From: Lysobacteraceae bacterium
GTDB lineage: Bacteria; Pseudomonadota; Gammaproteobacteria; Xanthomonadales; Xanthomonadaceae
Length of the DNA: 58,160 bases
Assembly (NCBI GenBank): GCA_003241895.1
Contig: QBLY01000011.1
Location: forward strand, 543-58,702
Direction: 5' to 3'
Positions 34,777 to 41,153 of the stretch are shown in pieces. Below the pieces are notes generated by a model. The model was not told the origin of the DNA and searched no databases. It worked only from the letters and a program-made list of their open reading frames with translations. A program made the translations under genes and the position numbers. Position 1 is the stretch's first letter; each line of letters starts with the position of its first letter.

Positions 34777-36893
34777 GGCTGCCCTTGCGGCTGGGGCTGC
34801 GCGGCGAACTGCTGCTGATGCTGGTCGCCACGATGGTCGTGGTGGTGGTGCTGTTCGCCGCGCTGTGGCTGCACGAGAAGCGCAGCAACCAGGACGCCCG
34901 CGAGCTCAGCGCGACCGCGCTGCGCGAAATGTCGCGCGAAGGCCTGCTCACCCGCGGCCAGACCCTTTCCAGCCAGCTGGCCGAAGCCGCCACCAATCCG
35001 CTGTACTACCTCGACCTGGCCAAGCTGGGCGAACTCGCGCGCGCCGCGCTGCGCCAGCCCGACGTGGTGTACGTGGTGATCCACGACGCCGACGGCCAGG
35101 TGGTGCACGACGGCTCGGGCGACATCCCCGCTTTCGGCCAGCCGATGTCGGACACGATGGCCTACGAGGCGCTGGCCGCCACCGGCGTGCATGCCCAGTG
35201 GAGCGACAAGCTGCTCGATGTCGCCAGCCCGATCCGCATCGGCGACCAGCGTATCGGTGGGGTGCGCGTGGGCCTTTCGCGCGACGCCGCCACCCGCCGT
35301 GAGATCGAGATGCTGGTGCCGCTGGGCGAGCGCCTGCAGGGTGCCAGCAACGAACACCTGGCGTGGATACTGACGCTGTTGGCGGCACTGGGAGTCATCG
35401 CGCTGGGCGCCATGTGGCTGCTGCAGCGGCGCGTGGTGCAGCCGATCCAGGGCTTGGCCGAGGCCGCGGTGCGCATCGAGCAGGGCCGCTATGCCGACGT
35501 ACGCGTGCAGTCCGATCGCCAGGACGAGATCGGCGAGCTGGTGCGTACTTTCTCGCGCATGAGCGACAGCGTGGCCCGCCATGATCGCGACATCCGGCGC
35601 ATGGCCTACACCGATTCGCTCACCGGGCTGTCCAACCGGCTGGCGTTCCGCGAGGCCCTGGACGAGCGCCTGATGACGCTGCAGGCCACCAGCGGCGAAC
35701 TGGCGCTGCTGTTCGTGGACCTGGACGACTTCAAGCGCATCAACGACACGCTCGGCCACGAGGCCGGCGACGAGGTGCTGGGCCAACTTTCGATGCGCAT
35801 CCGCCTGGCGGTGGAGCGGCTGGGCGGCGTCGGCGCGGAGATCGCACGATTTGGCGGCGACGAGTTCATCGTGCTGTTCATGGCCGAGGACATCCGCAGC
35901 AGTTCGGGCCAGTTGGCGGAGTCCATCATCGAGGAAATCCAGCGGCCACTGCTGCTGCGCGGGCGCCAGGTATTTCTTGGGGCCTCGGTGGGCATCACGC
36001 TGTTCCCGTTCGATGCGGCGGGCGCAGGACCGCTGCTCAAGAACGCCGATATCGCCATGTACCAGGCCAAGGTCGCCGGCAAGGGCTGCTACCGCTTCTA
36101 CAGCAAGGCGATGGACCAGGCCGTCGAACGCCGCGTGCAGCTGGAGGAAGAGCTGCGCGGTGCCTGGGACCGCGGCGAGATGAGCGTGCACTACCAGCCC
36201 ATCTACCGCCTGGCGGATCGTCGCCTGATGGGCGCCGAAGCGCTTTGCCGCTGGCAGCATCCGATCCTGGGCGTGGTGCCGCCGTCGGTGTTCATCGAAG
36301 TGGCCGAGCAGAGTGGCCTGATCGAAGCGCTGGGTCGCAACGTCCTGCTGCAGGCCTGCCGCGACGCGGCGCAGTGGACTCAGCCGGGACAGGAGCCGCC
36401 CTTCGTTTCGGTGAACATCTCGCCGCGCCAGCTGCGCACCGGCGACCTGCCCGACGTGGTGGCCAGTGCGCTGGCCAGCACCGGCGTGCTGCCGCGCCAG
36501 CTGCACGTGGAGCTCACCGAAACGGCGGTGCTGGGCGACGAAGTGCAGGCCAGCGCGCTGCTTTCGCGTATTCGCGCCACCGGCGTGAAGGTGTGGCTGG
36601 ACGATTTCGGCACCGGCTTCTCGGGCCTGAGCCACCTGCGCCGGGTGCCCGTGGACGGCGTGAAGATCGACCGAAGCTTCGTTGCCGACGTGCTGCGCGA
36701 CCCCGACGACCTGGCGCTCACCTCGGCCATCATCGCCATGGCGCATTCGCTGGGCATCACCGTGGTGGCCGAAGGCATCGAAACCGAAGGCCAGTACGAA
36801 GTGCTGCGTGAGCGCGGCTGCGACCAGGGCCAGGGCTTCTGGCTCGGGCGGCCGATGGCGGCCGCGGAGATCCTGCGCAGCTTCCGCGAATGA
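34773..36893 (+). CDS. Membrane receptor with HAMP, GGDEF and EAL domains (c-di-GMP turnover)
   Basis: The 706-residue protein has a transmembrane helix at about 11-32, a periplasmic sensor region (about 33-195), a second helix (about 198-218), a HAMP linker (RRVVQPIQGLAEAAVRIEQG), a GGDEF domain and an EAL domain. FGGDEF is intact at 360-365, and in the EAL domain GAEALCRW (EAL 489-491), NISPRQL, ELTETAVL, DDFGTGFSGLS and KIDRSFV are all present. Both synthesis and hydrolysis of cyclic di-GMP are therefore possible. The gene is translationally coupled to the PhnD-like gene upstream, which probably supplies its ligand sensor. It ends 12 bases from a convergent gene. Confidence 0.93.
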   Translation: MRLPLRLGLRGELLLMLVATMVVVVVLFAALWLHEKRSNQDARELSATALREMSREGLLTRGQTLSSQLAEAATNPLYYLDLAKLGELARAALRQPDVVYVVIHDADGQVVHDGSGDIPAFGQPMSDTMAYEALAATGVHAQWSDKLLDVASPIRIGDQRIGGVRVGLSRDAATRREIEMLVPLGERLQGASNEHLAWILTLLAALGVIALGAMWLLQRRVVQPIQGLAEAAVRIEQGRYADVRVQSDRQDEIGELVRTFSRMSDSVARHDRDIRRMAYTDSLTGLSNRLAFREALDERLMTLQATSGELALLFVDLDDFKRINDTLGHEAGDEVLGQLSMRIRLAVERLGGVGAEIARFGGDEFIVLFMAEDIRSSSGQLAESIIEEIQRPLLLRGRQVFLGASVGITLFPFDAAGAGPLLKNADIAMYQAKVAGKGCYRFYSKAMDQAVERRVQLEEELRGAWDRGEMSVHYQPIYRLADRRLMGAEALCRWQHPILGVVPPSVFIEVAEQSGLIEALGRNVLLQACRDAAQWTQPGQEPPFVSVNISPRQLRTGDLPDVVASALASTGVLPRQLHVELTETAVLGDEVQASALLSRIRATGVKVWLDDFGTGFSGLSHLRRVPVDGVKIDRSFVADVLRDPDDLALTSAIIAMAHSLGITVVAEGIETEGQYEVLRERGCDQGQGFWLGRPMAAAEILRSFRE

Positions 36894-36905
36894 CCGGCGC
36901 CGCCG

Positions 36906-37529
36906 TCAGCTGAAGAACTTGCCGGCCCAGGTGAAGAAGTCGCCCGCCAGCACCGCGATCTGGGTCGAGAACACCGCCAACACCACCAGCTGCGCCACGC
37001 CCAGTGCCCAGGCCAGCAGCATCAGCCGCCCGTCGCGCTCGATCAGGGCGATGGCATAGGTCAGCAGGATCAGGCCGAAGGGATAGTTGGTGGTCGGTAT
37101 CGGCAGCGCCAGCAGGAAGCCAAGCAGCACCAGCAGCAGTCCGGTGAAGGTGCGCGCCACCGGATGGTCGATGATCACTTCGGTGCGCGGGCGGCTGACT
37201 TTTTCCAGCCACCGGAACAGGCGCGCCGTGCGGTCGCGGAACTTCACCATGCCCGGACGCGACAGCGGTCGCTGCGACAGGAACCGCGGCACCCAGGGAT
37301 GTTCCATCTGCGCCAGCAGCTGCAGGCCGATCAGGCTGACCAGCGGGCCGCTGACTGCCCCGGCACCCACCGGCAGCGGCACGAAGGCGGGCAGCACGCT
37401 CATCAGCAGGAAAACGCCGTAGGCGCGCGCCTGGAACTGGTCCAGCAGGCCACCCAGTGTGAGTTCCTGCGCCGGATCGCCGTTGGCGAGGGCGTGCAGC
37501 AGGGCGCGGGTGCTGATTTCTGGGCTCAT
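36906..37529 (-). CDS. ExoD-family membrane protein
   Basis: The 207-residue polytopic protein matches the ExoD family, named after a Rhizobium gene affecting exopolysaccharide and alkaline tolerance. Its N-terminus TLGGLLDQFQARAYGVFLLMSVLPAFVPLPVGAG and the later GLLLVLLGFLLALPIPTTNYPFG are typical. A biochemical role is not known for the family. It lies 36 bases downstream of the CorC-like gene on the same strand, so the two are probably one transcription unit, and it converges on the GGDEF-EAL gene. Confidence 0.85.
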   Translation of the reverse strand: MSPEISTRALLHALANGDPAQELTLGGLLDQFQARAYGVFLLMSVLPAFVPLPVGAGAVSGPLVSLIGLQLLAQMEHPWVPRFLSQRPLSRPGMVKFRDRTARLFRWLEKVSRPRTEVIIDHPVARTFTGLLLVLLGFLLALPIPTTNYPFGLILLTYAIALIERDGRLMLLAWALGVAQLVVLAVFSTQIAVLAGDFFTWAGKFFS

Positions 37530-37565
37530 TCCACGGCAGTCTGGCGGGGCGCGGCTTTATCCGGC

Positions 37566-38885
37566 CTAAACCCCTTCCGGGTCGGCCAGCTCGGGCAGGC
37601 GGCTGATCAGCAGCTTGTCGATGCGGGCGCCGTCCAGGTCCACCACCTCGAAGCGCCAGCCGCGCCACTCGAACAGTTCACCGGCGTGCGGGATGCGTCC
37701 GAAGCGCGCGATCACCATGCCCGCGACGGTGTGGTAGTCGTGGTCGTCTTCGCCGGGCAGGGTGTTGAGCTCGAGTATTTCGCGCAGGTCCTCTGTGGAA
37801 AGGCGTCCGTCCACCAGCATCGATCCGTCGACGCGCGTGACCACCATCTCTTCATCCTCGCCGTCGTCGCTGGACTGGGCGCGGCCCAGGACGGCGCTGA
37901 GCAGGTCGTTCACCGACACCATGCCTTCGATCTCGCCGTATTCGTCCACCACGATGGCGATGGACTGCTGTTCCTCGCGGAAGATCTCCATCAGCTTGAG
38001 GGCGTGCGTGGACTCGGAAACAAACAGCGCCGGGCGCAGGTCGGCGAACAGGTCGGGCGCCGAGTCCGGGCGCAGCCCGATCAGGCCGGCCAGGGACTTC
38101 ACTTCCAGTATGCCCAGCACGTCGCTGTCGTCCTTGCGGTAGACCGGGTAGCGGGCATGCTGGCTCTCGCGGATGGTGGCGAGGTTTTCCTCCACGCTGG
38201 CCGCCGCGTCCAGCCAGACGATGCGCTTGCGCGGCGTCATCAGGCCGGCGCTGCTGCGGTCGCCCAGCCGCAGCACGCGGTTGATCATGTTGCGTTCGTC
38301 GACGTCGATGACGCCCTGTTCGTGGCCCTCGGCCACCAGCATGCGGATCTCTTCTTCCGACACCTGGCTGTCGCTGCCGCGGTTGAGCCCCAGCAGGCGC
38401 AGCAGGGTCCGCGTGCTCAGGGAGAGCAGGTAAACGAACGGCGTGGCGATCACCGAGATGATGTTCATCGGCAACGCCACCACGCTGGCGATGCGCTCGG
38501 GTGCCAGCAGGGCGATGCGCTTGGGCACCAGCTCGCCGATGATGATGCTGAAATAGGTGATCAGGGTGACCGCGACGCCGGTGCCGATGCCCTGGGTGAG
38601 GTCGGCGTCCAGGCCCAGGGGCGCCAGCGCCGCGGCCACGCGGTTGCCGATGCTTTCGCCGCCGTAAAGGCCGGTCAGGATGCCGATCGAGGTGATGCCG
38701 ACCTGGACCGTGCTCAGGAAGCGCTCGGGATGCTCGGCCAGCTCAAGGGCAGTCCGTGCGCGGCGGCTGTCCTGGGCCATCTGCCGGAGCCGGGCCTTTC
38801 GGCTGGTGACGACCGACATCTCGGAGATGGCGAAGAAGCCGTTGCACAGGATGAGGAGAAGGACCAGAGCGATTTCGAGGGTCAT
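37566..38885 (-). CDS. CorC/HlyC-type transporter with DUF21 and CBS domains
   Basis: The 439-residue protein has an N-terminal DUF21 (CNNM) membrane domain of about 190 residues (starting MTLEIALVLLLILCNGFFAISEMS). Two CBS domains follow (about 215-335; LVAEGHEQGVIDVDERNMI precedes them), then a C-terminal CorC_HlyC domain (about 350-435, TVAGMVIARFGRIPHAGELF). Members are linked to magnesium or cobalt efflux and Na+/Mg2+ exchange. The old name hemolysin is misleading. The gene is followed by the ExoD-like gene. The ATG at 38885 starts the membrane domain at the usual point. Confidence 0.9.
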   Translation of the reverse strand: MTLEIALVLLLILCNGFFAISEMSVVTSRKARLRQMAQDSRRARTALELAEHPERFLSTVQVGITSIGILTGLYGGESIGNRVAAALAPLGLDADLTQGIGTGVAVTLITYFSIIIGELVPKRIALLAPERIASVVALPMNIISVIATPFVYLLSLSTRTLLRLLGLNRGSDSQVSEEEIRMLVAEGHEQGVIDVDERNMINRVLRLGDRSSAGLMTPRKRIVWLDAAASVEENLATIRESQHARYPVYRKDDSDVLGILEVKSLAGLIGLRPDSAPDLFADLRPALFVSESTHALKLMEIFREEQQSIAIVVDEYGEIEGMVSVNDLLSAVLGRAQSSDDGEDEEMVVTRVDGSMLVDGRLSTEDLREILELNTLPGEDDHDYHTVAGMVIARFGRIPHAGELFEWRGWRFEVVDLDGARIDKLLISRLPELADPEGV

Positions 38886-38988
38886 GGGCCGCCGGGCAAA
38901 GCCGGCACGAACTTCCGTTCAGGGGGTGGAGGGAGACGCCACTATGCCACAGGGCCTCCCAAGCCCCGGTCAGCGGGGGCGGGATCGC

Positions 38989-39396
38989 CTACAGCAGGTC
39001 GCCGCCGGCCGAGAGCATGCGCTCCATCTGGTCGCCCAAGCCGCCGATTTCCAGCACCAGGCGGTCGAGCTCGGCGCCGTTGAGGGTGTCGTACGGGCGG
39101 TTTTCGCAAAGCTGCAGGTAGGGCACCGAGTCCAGCTCGCCCAAGGCCAGGTAGCCCAGGCGGCTTTCCCAGTTGAAGGCCAGCATGCGGCGGGCATCAA
39201 TGCCGGTCATGGGCGCAATCACCGTGCTCACGCGCAGGTAGGGGCGGGTGTCTTCGCCGACCATCTCCGACAGGAAGATGCTCTGGTGGCGCCGGCCCTG
39301 GGACAGCGACAGCTGCACGCACGCCAGGTAGGGCTCGCTGGCGGTGAGCTTGTACTTGCCCTGGAGATGGGCGCGGATCTGTTCGAAGTTCTGCAT
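38989..39396 (-). CDS. Small cytosolic protein of unknown function (YbjN/secretion-chaperone-like size)
   Basis: A 135-residue acidic protein without signal peptide or membrane segment. It contains SEPYLACVQLSLSQGRRHQSIFLSEM and ALGELDSVPYLQLCENRPYDTLNG, and ends in a leucine-rich amphipathic helix (RLVLEIGGLGDQMERML). Size and the alternating strand-helix look recall YbjN or type III secretion chaperone folds, but this is a weak impression and no secretion genes are nearby. The ATG at 39396 is chosen; a TTG at 39414 is the alternative, and neither has a Shine-Dalgarno. It diverges from the alkyltransferase-like gene. Confidence 0.65.
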   Translation of the reverse strand: MQNFEQIRAHLQGKYKLTASEPYLACVQLSLSQGRRHQSIFLSEMVGEDTRPYLRVSTVIAPMTGIDARRMLAFNWESRLGYLALGELDSVPYLQLCENRPYDTLNGAELDRLVLEIGGLGDQMERMLSAGGDLL

Positions 39397-39437
39397 GGGG
39401 GAGGTGAAAACCAATGGGAGGGTTATCCTAAACCCGC

Positions 39438-39854
39438 ATGCTCCGAAAGCCTAACCCCGAGACACCCGACGAGCGACGCCGCCTTATCGTGGCGGCGGTG
39501 CGGGCCATTCCCGCCGGGGAAGTGGCCGGCTACGGCGAGGTCGCGCGCCGCGCCGGGTTGCCCGGGCGCGCCCGCCTGGTGGCCAAGGTGCTGTCGGCCG
39601 GCGACGAGCGGGGCCTGCCCTGGCATCGCGTGCTGCGCTCGGACGGGCGGGTGGCGTTTCCCCCGGGCTGCGCTGGTTTCGATGAACAGGTGCAGCGGCT
39701 GCGCGCCGAGGGCGTGCGGGTGGAGTCGGGGCGCGTTCGCGGGCAGCGCGCGGCGCCAACGCTGGATCAAATGCTGTGGACGCCACCGGACGCGCAGGCG
39801 TCGTCGGACGTTAAACGGGACGCGGCCGCTGCCGGAACCAGGCGGCGACGCTGA
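39438..39854 (+). CDS. Alkyltransferase-like protein (ATL), MGMT family without the acceptor cysteine
   Basis: This 138-residue protein matches the DNA-binding half of O6-alkylguanine-DNA alkyltransferases: PAGEVAGYGEVARRAGLPG (helix-turn-helix with the Tyr-containing segment), then LPWHRVLRSDGRVAFPPG. The catalytic PCHRV of true alkyltransferases reads PWHRV, with Trp62 in place of the acceptor Cys. Such ATL proteins bind O6-alkylguanine lesions and pass them to nucleotide excision repair rather than repairing them directly. The last 30 or so residues are polar and exceed the normal ATL length. They overlap the 3' end of the convergent oxygenase gene by 44 bases. Confidence 0.9.
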   Translation: MLRKPNPETPDERRRLIVAAVRAIPAGEVAGYGEVARRAGLPGRARLVAKVLSAGDERGLPWHRVLRSDGRVAFPPGCAGFDEQVQRLRAEGVRVESGRVRGQRAAPTLDQMLWTPPDAQASSDVKRDAAAAGTRRRR

Positions 39855-40440
39855 AGCGCGCCTGTGTCGCGGGCAGCACTTCGTGCTCGACGCTGGCGCT
39901 GAGGAAGATAGCCAGCGTGCCCTGTGCCGGTGCGATGTCATGGCACCCGGCGGGCAAGTGCAGGCGAAGGGCGCCGCCGCCATCGCTGGGCCAGTCGCGG
40001 TTGAGGTAAAGCACCAGGGACAGCACGCGCGCATCGTCGCGCCGGAAGCGGTCCAGGTGGCGCGCGTAGCCGGCGCCGACGGGGTAGTGGGCGAAGTGGG
40101 CCTCGACGCTGGCCAAGCCGAGCGTGAGGCGCTGGTTCAGGCCCACGCGCAGTGGGTCGAACGCCTGCAGCAAACCGGCCGCCGCAGGTCCGCAGGCGGG
40201 GTCGTCCAGCCAGAGCGTTTCGTCGCCGCGCAGGCCGGCAAGGCGCAGGCCATCGTCGCGGCCGGTGGAGGCGGGGCGCAGGCGTTGGGTCAGCAGGTGA
40301 TGGCGGGCTTCACATGCGGCGCCCAGCAGCAGTGGATGCGCGGGGTCGATGGCCAGCACGGTCCAGTCGCGCCGACGCAGGTCGGCGGCCACCTCGTCCA
40401 ACGGCGTGTCGCCGTGCAGGAGCGAAGGGGTGGAACGCAT
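39811..40440 (-). CDS. 2-oxoglutarate/Fe(II)-dependent oxygenase, prolyl-4-hydroxylase-like
   Basis: The 209-residue product has a double-stranded beta-helix with iron ligands His128 and Asp130 (ARHLDRF) and His186 (SVEHEVLP), and Arg195 (ARFSVAAWFR) for 2-oxoglutarate. These place it with SM-20/PHD-type prolyl hydroxylase-like proteins. Bacterial relatives hydroxylate ribosomal or elongation-factor proteins, but the substrate here is unknown. The ATG at 40440 is chosen because upstream residues are in the rhomboid promoter region. It diverges from the rhomboid gene (40 bases between starts) and overlaps the ATL gene tail to tail. Confidence 0.85.
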   Translation of the reverse strand: MRSTPSLLHGDTPLDEVAADLRRRDWTVLAIDPAHPLLLGAACEARHHLLTQRLRPASTGRDDGLRLAGLRGDETLWLDDPACGPAAAGLLQAFDPLRVGLNQRLTLGLASVEAHFAHYPVGAGYARHLDRFRRDDARVLSLVLYLNRDWPSDGGGALRLHLPAGCHDIAPAQGTLAIFLSASVEHEVLPATQARFSVAAWFRQRPRPV

Positions 40441-40480
40441 GGCGGTATGATAAGCCCACTTTCCTGAGGAAACGCCACGC

Positions 40481-41131
40481 ATGCGAATGCCACCGGTCAC
40501 CACCGGCCTGCTTTGGGCCCTGGGCGCGGGATTCGCGCTGCAGTACTTCCTTCCGGAAGAAATGCTGCGCTACCTGGCGCTGTGGCCCTTGGGCGAGCAT
40601 CCGGTGGCCGACGGCAGCTTCGTTGGCTTCCTGCCGTGGCAGATCATCACCTACGGGTTCCTGCACGGCAGCTTCGGCCACCTGTTCTTCAACGCCTTCG
40701 CACTCTTCATGTTCGGCGCCTCCATCGAGGCGACCTGGGGTTCAAAGCGTTTCCTCACCTACTTCATCACCTGCGTGGCGGGCGCCGGCCTGGTGCAGCT
40801 GCTGGTGGCGACCAGCGGCATCACCGGCCAGGGCGTCTACCCGACGGTGGGCGCTTCGGGCGGCGTTTACGGGCTGCTGCTGGCCTACGGCATGCTGTTC
40901 CCGAACCGCCAGATCATGCTGCTGATCCCGCCGATCCCGATGAAGGCGCGCACCTTCGTGATCGTGTTCGGCGCCATCGAGCTGCTGCTGGGCGTGTTCA
41001 ACACCAGCTCGGGCATCGCCCACTTCGCGCACCTGGGCGGCATGCTGTTCGGCTGGCTGATGATCCGCTACTGGCGCGGCCAGCCGCCGTTCGGCGGCCG
41101 TCGCCCGCCCGGGCCGCGTTCGGTTCGCTGA
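40481..41131 (+). CDS. Rhomboid family intramembrane serine protease
   Basis: The 216-residue membrane protein has six hydrophobic segments and the rhomboid catalytic dyad: Ser126 in VGASGGVYG and His184 in HFAHLGG. HLFFNAFALFMFG around residues 67-79 supplies the conserved His/Asn of helix 2. These proteases cut transmembrane segments within the membrane; the substrate is unknown. GAGGAAA lies about eight bases before the ATG. The gene ends 22 bases from the convergent rapA stop, with a short GC-rich stem (CCGCC/GGCGG) between them. Confidence 0.92.
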   Translation: MRMPPVTTGLLWALGAGFALQYFLPEEMLRYLALWPLGEHPVADGSFVGFLPWQIITYGFLHGSFGHLFFNAFALFMFGASIEATWGSKRFLTYFITCVAGAGLVQLLVATSGITGQGVYPTVGASGGVYGLLLAYGMLFPNRQIMLLIPPIPMKARTFVIVFGAIELLLGVFNTSSGIAHFAHLGGMLFGWLMIRYWRGQPPFGGRRPPGPRSVR

Positions 41132-41153
41132 CCGCCGGGAAGCGGCGGCGCGG

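Noticed and set aside
34695-36746. A 683-codon minus-strand open frame opposite the GGDEF-EAL gene
   Set aside because: Antisense shadow with His/Gln/Ala-rich composition; the plus strand has intact GGDEF and EAL motifs.
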